From the NCBI GenBank assembly GCA_013140495.1, contig JABFSR010000264.1, positions 1 to 51,049 of the forward strand: a DNA stretch of 51,049 nucleotides, read 5' to 3'. Shown piece after piece: positions 19,018 through 27,048 of this stretch (the stretch's first letter is position 1; each line of letters opens with the position of its first letter). The position numbers and the translations under genes were made by a program. The notes under the pieces are model-generated. The model was not told where the DNA came from and did not search any database. It was given only the letters and a program-made list of their open reading frames with translations. This stretch comes from Verrucomicrobiota bacterium (GTDB lineage: Bacteria; Verrucomicrobiota; Verrucomicrobiia; Limisphaerales; JADLHS01).

Positions 19018-19989
19018 GTGAGTCATCTGAAAAAAGCCCGTGAAGTGTTCCACATTGAACTGGCCGCCTTGCGCCAGGTCCGCCGCCAATTGGACGATTC
19101 CTTCACACAAGCAGTGAACGCCGTGACCTTCACTCTCGGGCAACGGGGGAAAATTGTCATTGTCGGCATCGGCAAGTCCGGCAACGTCGGCGCGAAGATC
19201 GCCGCCACACTCACCAGCACCGGTTCGACCAGCGTCGTGCTCAACAGCGTGGACGCGTTGCACGGCGACCTCGGCATCATCAATGACGGCGACTTGATTC
19301 TTGCGCTGAGTTACTCCGGTGAATCCGAGGAGCTGCTCAATCTCCTTCCCGCGTTGAAACGCTTTGCGGTAAAAATTATTTCGCTCACCGGCGGGTTGAA
19401 GTCCTCGCTTGCGCGGCACAGCGACATTGTCCTCAACGTGCGCGTGCCCAGGGAAGCCTGTCCGTTCAATCTCGCCCCGACTTCAAGCACCACCGCGATG
19501 CTGGTGATGGGCGATGCTCTCGCCATGGCCGTGTTGCAGGCACGCGGCTTCAAGCAAAGCGACTTCGCACGCTACCATCCAGGCGGCGCAATCGGCCGTG
19601 CCATGCTCCTGCGCGTCGGCGAAATAATGCGCACCGGCGAACGCAACGCAGTGGCGGCAGAATTCCTTACGGTCAGGGAAGCGTTGCTGGTCATGACTCG
19701 CGCCAAATCTGGCAGCCTCGCCATCTTCGATGCGCGTGGCAAACTCTCGGGCGTTTTCACCGACGGCGATTTCCGCCGCCGCATGTCCGCCGATGAAAAC
19801 CTTCTCTCCCGTCCGCTCAAGGCCGTGATGACGAAAAAGCCAGTCTTCATCCGCGACGAGGCGCTCGCGGTCGAGGCGCTGAAGATTTTCGACGCGCGAA
19901 ACATTGACGACCTGATCGTGGTGAACGCAAGGCACGAGCCGGTCGGCCTGCTGGACTCGCAGGATTTGCCCAAACTCAAGATCATGTAG
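19018..19989 (+). CDS. kdsD: Arabinose-5-phosphate isomerase (KdsD/KpsF)
   Basis: Interconverts ribulose-5-P and arabinose-5-P for KDO synthesis; 323 aa. SIS domain: IVIVGIGKSGNVGAKIAATL, HGDLGIINDGD, LSYSGESEELL and the C-terminal HPGGAIGRAMLLRV; two CBS domains follow (VREALLVMTRAKSGSLAIFD and ALKIFDARNIDDLIVV). The GTG start at 19018 is consistent with family N-termini. It supports a KDO-containing LPS together with the heptose gene at 8 kb. Confidence 0.94.
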   Translation: MSHLKKAREVFHIELAALRQVRRQLDDSFTQAVNAVTFTLGQRGKIVIVGIGKSGNVGAKIAATLTSTGSTSVVLNSVDALHGDLGIINDGDLILALSYSGESEELLNLLPALKRFAVKIISLTGGLKSSLARHSDIVLNVRVPREACPFNLAPTSSTTAMLVMGDALAMAVLQARGFKQSDFARYHPGGAIGRAMLLRVGEIMRTGERNAVAAEFLTVREALLVMTRAKSGSLAIFDARGKLSGVFTDGDFRRRMSADENLLSRPLKAVMTKKPVFIRDEALAVEALKIFDARNIDDLIVVNARHEPVGLLDSQDLPKLKIM

Positions 19990-20023
19990 CGGCCAACCGC
20001 CGCTTGTCACAACGTCACAAACC

Positions 20024-20749
20024 ATGAAGCCCAAGACCCAACCCACCAGACCGGCTCTGCCCGCGCAGAAGTTCACGTTCCACGTCACGTGCAAGATGGA
20101 AACGAAGTTTCTCTTCTCGCTGCCTGATGATTACAAGCCCGGGAGTGCGCAGCGCTGGCCGTTGTTGTTTTTCCTTCACGGGTCTGGAGAGCGCGGCACG
20201 AATGTTCAACGGGCCGCCATTCATGGCCCGTTGAGCCACGTCAAAGAAGGACGCAGTTTTCCATTCATCATCGTCGCGCCGCTTTGCCCGGAGAAACAAC
20301 TTTGGGAAAATGCCCCTCTGCTGCGGCTGTTGGATCACGTCACGAAGAAGTTTGCCGTGGACACCAGTCGCATTTTCCTCACCGGCCTGAGCATGGGAGG
20401 TTACGGGACCTGGTCTTTGGGGCTGGCTCATCCGGAAAAGTTTGCGGCAATCGCCCCAATCTGCGGTGGGGCAAACGCCATCAATATCATCCTCGGCTCA
20501 CGCGACAAGGGTGTCAATTTCAAGAACCTTCCCATCTGGGCGTTTCACGGTGCCAAGGACGACGTTGTTCCGGTTTCTGAATCCAAACGCGTGGTCAATC
20601 TCCTTCGGCGGAACGGAGCCACTAATGTGAAACTCACCGTCTATCCGGAAACGAAACACGATTCCTGGAAGGAAGCCTATAGGGGGACGGATCTTTACGA
20701 GTGGTTCTTATCGCACTCGCTCCCGGACGAACGCCGGTCTGGAAAGTGA
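20024..20749 (+). CDS. Alpha/beta hydrolase, phospholipase/carboxylesterase or prolyl-oligopeptidase-like
   Basis: A 241-aa serine hydrolase: oxyanion region LLFFLHGSGERG, nucleophile S123 in the elbow GLSMGGYG, acid in WAFHGAKDDVVP (D179/D180) and His212 in ETKHDSW. No signal peptide is obvious despite a Pro/Thr-rich start. Similar proteins occur as C-terminal domains of secreted 'predicted peptidases'; the substrate is unknown. ATG at 20024. Confidence 0.85.
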   Translation: MKPKTQPTRPALPAQKFTFHVTCKMETKFLFSLPDDYKPGSAQRWPLLFFLHGSGERGTNVQRAAIHGPLSHVKEGRSFPFIIVAPLCPEKQLWENAPLLRLLDHVTKKFAVDTSRIFLTGLSMGGYGTWSLGLAHPEKFAAIAPICGGANAINIILGSRDKGVNFKNLPIWAFHGAKDDVVPVSESKRVVNLLRRNGATNVKLTVYPETKHDSWKEAYRGTDLYEWFLSHSLPDERRSGK

Positions 20750-20750
20750 A

Positions 20751-20851
20751 GCGTTCCAGTCGGAGCGCGAACAACATTGTCGCGCGTTTTTGGTCTGCAC
20801 GCGTGAAAGCATTTGACCCGGCTTGAAACGCGCGGACTCAGCGGTCCGCGC
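20751..20851. repeat. GC-rich intergenic repeat-like block with perfect hairpin
   Basis: Downstream of the esterase the sequence contains GCGCGGAC (20830-20837) and GTCCGCGC (20844-20851), a perfect 8-bp stem with a 6-nt loop. A related GGAGCGCGAAC block precedes it at about 20762. No T-run follows, so a simple intrinsic terminator is unlikely. I regard it as a probable member of a dispersed family; copy number cannot be judged from one window. Confidence 0.4.
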
Positions 20852-20916
20852 TCCGTGTGTCCTTGCGCCGCCCCTTCTTGACGCACCGATCAGCCGGAAA
20901 TTGTTTTTTATCCGTC

Positions 20917-20944
20917 TTGTGCCCCGAAATTTTTTTGTTACACT
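20917..20944 (+). promoter_or_regulatory. Candidate sigma-70-type promoter for the 58-aa protein
   Basis: TTGTGC at 20917-20922 and TACACT at 20939-20944 are separated by 16 nt that include a run of seven T. Initiation would fall about 75 bp upstream of the start at 21027. The -35 match is partial, so this is only a candidate. Confidence 0.3.
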
Positions 20945-21026
20945 TCGACGTGTGCCGGTTGTGTGAGGGTTGAGTCCAACGCCGTGCCGCCTATTCGGAA
21001 GTTTTGCGTATAGAGGACAACGGAAA

Positions 21027-21203
21027 ATGTTTCGACAATCTGCCAATCAGGAAAAACAACGCTTCTATCTGCTGCCCGGCATGGGCGGGCGGAACTACCG
21101 GCGCAAACAGAAAGTCATCTTGAAGGCGTCCCTCATCGTAGGCGTGCTTGTGTCAGCAGTCTTCGCCGCTGTCATGTATTTCGTCTCACGTTCACCGCAT
21201 TGA
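21027..21203 (+). CDS. Small basic single-pass membrane protein, 58 aa
   Basis: Starts MFRQSANQEKQRFYLLPGMG, continues with a basic stretch (GGRNYRRKQK), then one membrane helix (ASLIVGVLVSAVFAAVMYFV) and a short exit. GAGG lies upstream of the ATG at a usable distance. The motif-like LLPGMGGRNYRRKQ segment looks conserved rather than random, and I believe close relatives occur in other Verrucomicrobiota. The function is unknown. It is convergent with ade, ending 4 bp from that gene's stop. Confidence 0.7.
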   Translation: MFRQSANQEKQRFYLLPGMGGRNYRRKQKVILKASLIVGVLVSAVFAAVMYFVSRSPH

Positions 21204-21207
21204 CTGC

Positions 21208-22914
21208 TCAAACGAAGAGTCCGATCTTTTTCAGCTTCTCCGCGTCTATCAATCCTTGATCTGTCAGCTTTAGTGACGGAATTGGTGACAGGCTCAGAAA
21301 TGACAGCGACATAAACGGCGCATCGAGATCACAACCCATCAAATGCGCAGCCGAGTTCAACTCATCAATTCGCTTCATCACTTCTTTGAGCGGACGATCT
21401 GAAACCAGCCCCGCAATCGGCAACGGCAGCGCGGCTTTTACCTCGCCGTTGGCGATGGCAATCTGCCCACCCCGCATCTGTTCGAGTTCATGAATCACCC
21501 GTAAAATGTCCGAGTCGTTTGTGCCCGCCACGACCACGTTGTGTGCGTCATGTGCCACAGTTGAACCAATGGCCCCGCGTTTGAGATTGAATCCTCGCAC
21601 AAACCCCACACCCACATTTCCCGTTGCCCGATGCCTCTCCACAACGACCAGTTTCAAAATATCGCGCGCCGTGTCCGCCGTCACCTCGCCATCCTTGATG
21701 CGCGGCGAAAGGATGACTGTGCGGGTAACGATCTGGTTGGGAACGATTTTGATCACACGAATCTTTCCGGTTCGTTTCGCTTTGACTTCAAGATCGCCCG
21801 GCTTGAAGCGCAGATTCATCGTGCTGCGCGGCTGAGGGACACGTGCTTTAGTGCGCCCGAGAAATTTCCCATTCTCGGCCACAAGAACGCCTTTCTTGTA
21901 AACCTGCCGGACGGCGAATTTTTTGAGGTTGTCAAACACCACAAAGTCCGCCCAATAACGCGGCGCGATGGCTCCAAGGTTCTGCAACCGGTAATGCCGT
22001 GCAGTGTTTATCGTCGCCATCTGAAACGCGGCCATTGGAGGTACACCGCCCTTGATGGCCTTCCTCACCGCGTGGTCAATGTGCCCCTCCGTGACGAGAT
22101 CGCCCGCAAGCTTGTCATCGGTGGCAAAGGAACAGTTCTGGGAATTGTGCGCATTGATCAGAGGAAGCAGGTGACTGAGATTTCGTTCAGTGCTGCCTTC
22201 GCGCAACAAGATGTGCATACCGAGCCGCAACTTCTCGCGTGCTTCGGCAACCTCCACGGATTCGTGATCCGAGCGAACGCCGGCGAGCACGTAGGCGTTC
22301 AGGTTTTTTCCACGCAATCCCGGCGCGTGCCCGTCAATGGCCTTTCCTTTGCCCGCTTCAATTTTTGCCAGTTCGCTTTTTGCGCCAAGATAGACGCCGG
22401 GGAAATTCATCAGTTCCGCCACGCCAGCCACGCGATCATCGCCGATCATCAATCTCAGATCGTCCGCCGTGAGTTGTGCGCCTGCTGTTTCGAGGTGCGT
22501 GGCAGGAACGCAGCTCGGCAGCATGATGAAAAAGTCCATCGGAAGATTCTTGCTCGATTCGAGGATGTAGCGGATGCCGTCGAGGCCAAGCACATTGGCG
22601 TATTCGTGCGGATCAATCACCACCGCACCGGTGCCATGCGGCACGACGGCGCGGGCGAACTCCGGTGCAGTGAGCATGGAACTTTCGACATGGAAATGGC
22701 CGTCAATCAAACTCGGCGCGAGATACGCACCCCGCAGATCAATCACGCGCCGAGCCTTGTAGTCGCCGAAACCGATAACGCGCCCATCGTCCACAGCCAC
22801 GTTGGCAGAATGAATCTCACCGCTGAGAACATTGACGAGCCTTGCGTTCTTGAACAGCAGTTCCGCCGGTTGTTCACCGCGCGCGATGGCGAGTTTTTGT
22901 ACTGTATTGCGCAT
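21208..22914 (-). CDS. ade: Adenine deaminase
   Basis: Amidohydrolase converting adenine to hypoxanthine in purine salvage; 568 aa. Metal-site blocks: SLIDGHFHVESSML (HxH), VVIDPHEYANVLG, DGHAPGLRG, and the C-terminal Ade domain with STVAHDAHNVVVAGTND. The ATG at 22914 has AGGA five bases upstream and starts with RNTVQKLAIARG; a start at 22968 would add 18 residues. Next to xdhC, it suggests a purine-related neighbourhood. Confidence 0.94.
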   Translation of the reverse strand: MRNTVQKLAIARGEQPAELLFKNARLVNVLSGEIHSANVAVDDGRVIGFGDYKARRVIDLRGAYLAPSLIDGHFHVESSMLTAPEFARAVVPHGTGAVVIDPHEYANVLGLDGIRYILESSKNLPMDFFIMLPSCVPATHLETAGAQLTADDLRLMIGDDRVAGVAELMNFPGVYLGAKSELAKIEAGKGKAIDGHAPGLRGKNLNAYVLAGVRSDHESVEVAEAREKLRLGMHILLREGSTERNLSHLLPLINAHNSQNCSFATDDKLAGDLVTEGHIDHAVRKAIKGGVPPMAAFQMATINTARHYRLQNLGAIAPRYWADFVVFDNLKKFAVRQVYKKGVLVAENGKFLGRTKARVPQPRSTMNLRFKPGDLEVKAKRTGKIRVIKIVPNQIVTRTVILSPRIKDGEVTADTARDILKLVVVERHRATGNVGVGFVRGFNLKRGAIGSTVAHDAHNVVVAGTNDSDILRVIHELEQMRGGQIAIANGEVKAALPLPIAGLVSDRPLKEVMKRIDELNSAAHLMGCDLDAPFMSLSFLSLSPIPSLKLTDQGLIDAEKLKKIGLFV

Positions 22915-23038
22915 GCGTTTCCTGCTGTGTGGCAAGTGTAAAACTGCACCGGCCAATTCAAAGCTCAAACTGCGCGATCCCTTCCTGCCGGACCGCTTGC
23001 GTCTTGGAGATCGGCCATCGCCGGATTAAGATTTGCGC

Positions 23039-23980
23039 GTGGACGATTCGATCTTTCAATCGCTTGCGGCAGCGGCGACGGCTGACTCGCCCGTGGCCCT
23101 CAGCATCATCACCGGCGCGAAGGGATCAAGTCCGCAAAAGATTGGCGCGAAGGCGCTGTTCTTTGCCGACCGCTCGATTAAAGGCACGCTTGGCGGTGGT
23201 TGTCTTGAAGCAGAAGTACAGCGGCTTGCACTCCTGTCGTTGCGCGATGGAAAACCAAGAACGTTCGAGCTGGTTCTGGATCATGACTTCGGATGGGACG
23301 ACGGGCTGATCTGCGGTGGAAAAGTTTTGGGTGTCGTCATTCCGAATGCTCAACGTGCCGGTGAGACATTTTGGACAGGTCTGACTGAGCGCAAAGAAGC
23401 GAAAACGTGGTGCGTGACGAACAGTTTTGAAATCGCCCCGGTCAACGGCGTCTCGCGCCCTACCAGTGACTTTCTTTATCTCGAAACAATTACTCCTCCA
23501 TGTGTTTTGTGGATTGCTGGTTCCGGCCACATCGCGCAGGCCGTCGCGCCTCTGGCGTTGCAACTAGACTTCGCCGTCTCAGTGTTTGACGACCGTCCGG
23601 AACTCACCAACTACAACCATTTCCCTGGCCCCGTCTCCATCCATGTAGGCAACTGGGGCGAAATCCTGACCGTGCCACTTCCTGGCTCTCCATCCTTCGG
23701 CCTCATCGTGACCCGTGGTCATAATCACGACGCCCTTGTTCTGGAATCCTGGATTCACCGTCCTTTCGAGTTTCTGGGAATGATCGGCAGCGCGCGGAAG
23801 TGGAGGATCATTTCTGACAAGTTCCTGACAGGAAAATTGGCAACACAAGAAGAGATGACACGCGTGGCCTGTCCTGTGGGCGTTCGGATCGGATCGAAAT
23901 CCGTGCCGGAAATTGCCGTGAGCATCATGGCTCAATTTATCGAGAAGCGAGCGGCTCGCGTTGCACGCAATCAAATCTGA
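23039..23980 (+). CDS. xdhC: XdhC/CoxI-family molybdenum cofactor insertion protein
   Basis: Accessory protein that binds Moco and delivers it to xanthine dehydrogenase-type hydroxylases. N-terminal XdhC_CoxI block (VALSIITGAKGSSPQKIGAKALF and GTLGGGCLEAEV), then a Rossmann domain (LWIAGSGHIAQAVAPLA, VFDDRPEL) and the conserved FLGMIGSARKW. The GTG at 23039 is preferred; a TTG six bases upstream is possible. No xdhA/xdhB genes are adjacent. It overlaps the convergent cysE by 10 nt. Confidence 0.9.
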   Translation: MDDSIFQSLAAAATADSPVALSIITGAKGSSPQKIGAKALFFADRSIKGTLGGGCLEAEVQRLALLSLRDGKPRTFELVLDHDFGWDDGLICGGKVLGVVIPNAQRAGETFWTGLTERKEAKTWCVTNSFEIAPVNGVSRPTSDFLYLETITPPCVLWIAGSGHIAQAVAPLALQLDFAVSVFDDRPELTNYNHFPGPVSIHVGNWGEILTVPLPGSPSFGLIVTRGHNHDALVLESWIHRPFEFLGMIGSARKWRIISDKFLTGKLATQEEMTRVACPVGVRIGSKSVPEIAVSIMAQFIEKRAARVARNQI

Positions 23981-24888
23981 AAATCCGACACCGTCTTCTT
24001 TTCGGTTTTGTCCAGAACTCGCATGTCCAATCCGTCGTAGATCACCAGCGAGTTCGGCGCGACACTTTCCATGATGAAAACATTCCCGCCGATTGTGCTG
24101 CCCGCACCGATCACGGTGTCGCCACCGAGGATCGTTGCCCCGGGATAGATGGTGACACGGTCTTCGATGGTAGGGTGGCGGCGCTTCCCTCGCAATTGTT
24201 GACCGCCTGAGGTGGACTTCGCGCCGAGCGTCACGCCGTGATACATCTTTACATGATTCCCGATGACAGCAGTTTCTCCGACAACAGTGCCTGTGCCGTG
24301 GTCCACGAAAAAATGTGTTCCTATCTTCGCACCAGGGTGAAGGTCCATGCCGGTCCGCGCGTGCGCCCACTCGGACATGATGCGTGGAATGAGCGCTATG
24401 TTCTTCTGATAAAGTTCGTGCGCGAGTCGCTGGACGGCTATCGCCTCGATGAACGGATACGCAACGATGACTTCCTCCCGGCTCAAAGCAGCAGGGTCTC
24501 CATTGAAGGCGGCTTCGGTGTCAGTCTGGAGCAACTCCCGGATGCGAGGCAGGTTGCCAAGAAATTCCACCGTGAGGCTGTGCGCGAGCGAACGGAGCTT
24601 GGTTTTGGGATGATCCGCCGGCGGATTATATTCGAGGCTCTTGGCGATTTCGTCTTCCAACAAACCCAACACGCCATCAAGGCGCGCGGCGGTTTCCACC
24701 TTGATCTCGGAGGAATGAATCAGTTGGTCTTCAAAGAAACCCGGAAAAAGCAACTGCAACAAACTCTGCGTCAAGGCGGCAATGCGCTGCTTGGACGGAA
24801 GGTTTTTCCCATCCAGATGATTGATGCCACCGACGCGGGCATACGACGCGACGAGCTTTTCGGTGAGTTGTGTGACCGTCAGTTCCAC
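23971..24888 (-). CDS. cysE: Serine O-acetyltransferase
   Basis: Makes O-acetylserine for cysteine synthesis; 305 aa. The N-terminal helical domain ends in EWAHARTGMDLHPGAKIG, followed by left-handed beta-helix hexapeptide repeats including FFVDHGTGTVVGE, KMYHGVTLGAKS and IYPGATILGGDTVIG. The long N-terminal domain resembles the EpsC/plant-like SAT subgroup. GTG start at 24888. It is divergent from the sulfite-oxidase-like gene. Confidence 0.94.
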   Translation of the reverse strand: MELTVTQLTEKLVASYARVGGINHLDGKNLPSKQRIAALTQSLLQLLFPGFFEDQLIHSSEIKVETAARLDGVLGLLEDEIAKSLEYNPPADHPKTKLRSLAHSLTVEFLGNLPRIRELLQTDTEAAFNGDPAALSREEVIVAYPFIEAIAVQRLAHELYQKNIALIPRIMSEWAHARTGMDLHPGAKIGTHFFVDHGTGTVVGETAVIGNHVKMYHGVTLGAKSTSGGQQLRGKRRHPTIEDRVTIYPGATILGGDTVIGAGSTIGGNVFIMESVAPNSLVIYDGLDMRVLDKTEKKTVSDFQI

Positions 24889-25010
24889 GGCGCGAGTATT
24901 TCCCAGCAGGGTCGCGAACGCAAGCGTGGCTGGAAATCGAGATTCTTTTTTCAGGTCCGTGTTAACGGAGTTGGTGTTGGAATCATTCCCCGCTATTCTC
25001 CACCCGACGC

Positions 25011-25691
25011 ATGAAAGAAAGCTACATTGCCGCGAAAGAACGCTGGGCCGCCAAAATGGCTGGAAAAGCGAAGCCTCTCACGCGTTCGAAAGACCGGTTG
25101 CCGCCGGGACAACGACAGGTTCACAACTTCCCAGTGCTCGATCTCGGCGTGCAACCGGAGGTTTCGCTGTCAAATTGGGCGTTGAAAATCGGCGGTAAGG
25201 TCGAGATTCCACTATCGTTGACCTGGAAGGATTTTCTGACGCTTCCTCAATTCACCGATGTTAGCGACTTTCACTGTGTAACCACATGGAGTCAGTTCGA
25301 CATGCAGTTCTCAGGTGTGTCGTTCTTCACGATCGCTGATCTGGTAAAGCCAACTGCTGCCGCTTCGCACGTTTTCTTCAAATGTTATGACGGATACTCA
25401 ACGAACAATCCTCTTGATGTCTGCATGGATGACGACGTGTTGATCGCTCATTCCTGGAACGGCAAGCCACTGACCAAGGAACACGGAGGCCCTGCGCGTG
25501 TGATCATTCCCAAGCGCTACGCCTGGAAGGGCGCAAAATTCATCCGCGAGATCACCTTCATGGATCGCGATATTCTTGGTTTTTGGGAGCTGCGAGGTTA
25601 TTCGAACACTGCTGATCCGTGGTCAGAAGATCGTTTTTCCAATGCTGCCACGCCTCCTCCTGGATTTCAGAGCGAAACCGCGATTTACTAG
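25011..25691 (+). CDS. Sulfite-oxidase-like molybdopterin-dependent oxidoreductase
   Basis: A 226-aa single-domain molybdoenzyme of the sulfite oxidase/YedY-YuiH superfamily. The Mo-ligand Cys is in VSDFHCVTTWSQFD; DGYSTNNPLDVCM and HGGPARVIIPKRYAWKGAKF are family landmarks. It has no Tat signal, so it is probably cytoplasmic like YuiH-type proteins. It ends 2 bp before the cysteine desulfurase ATG, so the two are likely co-transcribed. The substrate is unknown. Confidence 0.9.
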   Translation: MKESYIAAKERWAAKMAGKAKPLTRSKDRLPPGQRQVHNFPVLDLGVQPEVSLSNWALKIGGKVEIPLSLTWKDFLTLPQFTDVSDFHCVTTWSQFDMQFSGVSFFTIADLVKPTAAASHVFFKCYDGYSTNNPLDVCMDDDVLIAHSWNGKPLTKEHGGPARVIIPKRYAWKGAKFIREITFMDRDILGFWELRGYSNTADPWSEDRFSNAATPPPGFQSETAIY

Positions 25692-25693
25692 CC

Positions 25694-26845
25694 ATGCAAC
25701 GCACCATCTACTTCGATTACAACGCGACCACTCCGCTTGATCCGGCAGTGCGGGATGCCATGCTGCCATTCCTCGGCGAAGTTTGGGGCAATCCTTCGAG
25801 CGTTCATCACGTCGGCCAGCGGGCGCGTGCTGCCTTGGATGATGCGCGGGATCGCACAGCAAAGGCGCTTGGCACGAAACCGAGTGAAATCATCTTCACC
25901 AGTGGTGGAACGGAGTCAAACTGCCTCGCCATCTTCGGCACTGCCCGGATGCTTCGGGATAAAGGCCGTCACATCATTACATCCGCAGTGGAACATCACG
26001 CGGGGTTGCATGCGTTCGAGTATCTGGCCAAGAAGGAAGGATTTGAACTCACTGTTCTGCCTGTGGATGGGGAAGGCCGCGTTTCTGCAGAAAGCCTTAA
26101 GAAGGCCATCAAGAACTACACCATCCTTGTCTCGGTTCAGGCGGCCAACAATGAGATTGGAACCATCCAGCCTGTGGCTGAGTTGGGGGCGATTTGCCGC
26201 GAGCGAGGCGTGGTGTTCCACACGGATGCGGTTCAATGGTTCGGTAAAGAGGCTGTTTCTGGAATGGAACAGTTCAATGCCGATCTGGTTTCTGTTTGCG
26301 CGCACAAGTTTCACGGACCAAAAGGTGCCGGTCTTCTCTACATCCGCTCTCCACTGCTTCCTGATCCTATTCTTTTTGGCGGCGGCCACGAAAACGAACG
26401 CCGAGCCGGCACGGAAAACCTGGCTGGTATCATCGGCTTGGTGGAGGGGATTGAAAGGTTTGTAAAAACTCCTGTTTTTAAGAAGGAGCGTCTCTCGGCT
26501 TTTACACAGCTACTCGCTACTTCGGTTGAATCTGTAAATGGCTCGAAGCTGATCAGCCCGCGCGATTCTTCGCTCTGCAACACTGTTTCATTTCTGGTGG
26601 AACGTGCCGACAGCATTTCGCTTCTTGCAAACTTTGACCTTGAAGGAATCTGCGCCAGCAGCGGTTCTGCGTGCTCTGCCGGCTCGTTGGAGCCATCTCA
26701 TGTTGTTTCAGCACTCGGCTTTGGCAGGAACATGGCAAATTCCTTGGTTCGATTCTCGATCGGCAGGGAAACAACCCTTGAAGAAGTTGAACATGTTGAA
26801 AGGTTGATTCCTGAAGTGATCCTTCGTTCACAACGTCGCGAATAG
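25694..26845 (+). CDS. nifS: Cysteine desulfurase (NifS/IscS family)
   Basis: PLP enzyme supplying sulfur from cysteine, 383 aa. YFDYNATTPLDP start, FTSGGTESN (PLP phosphate), VEHHA (H101), D178 in HTDAVQ, PLP lysine K205 in AHKFHGPKG, and catalytic Cys C327 in the short loop SSGSACSAGS typical of IscS/NifS group I. Coupled to a molybdoenzyme gene, it could serve Fe-S clusters or Moco sulfuration; the exact role is not decidable. ATG at 25694. Confidence 0.93.
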   Translation: MQRTIYFDYNATTPLDPAVRDAMLPFLGEVWGNPSSVHHVGQRARAALDDARDRTAKALGTKPSEIIFTSGGTESNCLAIFGTARMLRDKGRHIITSAVEHHAGLHAFEYLAKKEGFELTVLPVDGEGRVSAESLKKAIKNYTILVSVQAANNEIGTIQPVAELGAICRERGVVFHTDAVQWFGKEAVSGMEQFNADLVSVCAHKFHGPKGAGLLYIRSPLLPDPILFGGGHENERRAGTENLAGIIGLVEGIERFVKTPVFKKERLSAFTQLLATSVESVNGSKLISPRDSSLCNTVSFLVERADSISLLANFDLEGICASSGSACSAGSLEPSHVVSALGFGRNMANSLVRFSIGRETTLEEVEHVERLIPEVILRSQRRE

Positions 26846-26877
26846 AGCAACGAATTGATGTGAGCGGACTGTTGGTA

Positions 26878-26996
26878 TTGTGAACAACATTGACAAGTTT
26901 TTACTTTTTGGCTGGCATCCCGGAAGTCTTTCCGGTTTGCTTTGACTGCAAGTGATTGGCGGACATTGAAGCATTAAGTTGTGGGTGTTGTTCACA
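26878..26996. promoter_or_regulatory. Inverted pair of DnaA-box-like GTTGTTCACA sites upstream of dnaN
   Basis: TTGTGAACAAC at 26878-26888 is the reverse complement of a second GTTGTTCACA at 26987-26996, giving two exact 10-mers in opposite orientation 98 bp apart. They differ from the TTATCCACA consensus but keep the TNCACA end. The segment between and after is AT-rich. It may be a DnaA-regulated promoter or part of an origin; dnaA itself is not visible. Confidence 0.35.
26920..26940 (+). terminator. Possible intrinsic terminator after the cysteine desulfurase gene
   Basis: CCGGAA (26920-26925), a GTCT loop and TTCCGG (26930-26935) form a 6-bp stem followed by TTTGCTTTG. The stem is short, so efficiency is uncertain. 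Confidence 0.4.
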
Positions 26997-27048
26997 CACC
27001 TTAATACTGATAGTTTTTATCTAAAAAAGAATCATCTATTAAGCACAC

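Noticed and set aside
21631..22941. A 436-codon plus-strand frame opposite ade
   Set aside because: Adenine deaminase motifs are complete on the minus strand; the other is a shadow.
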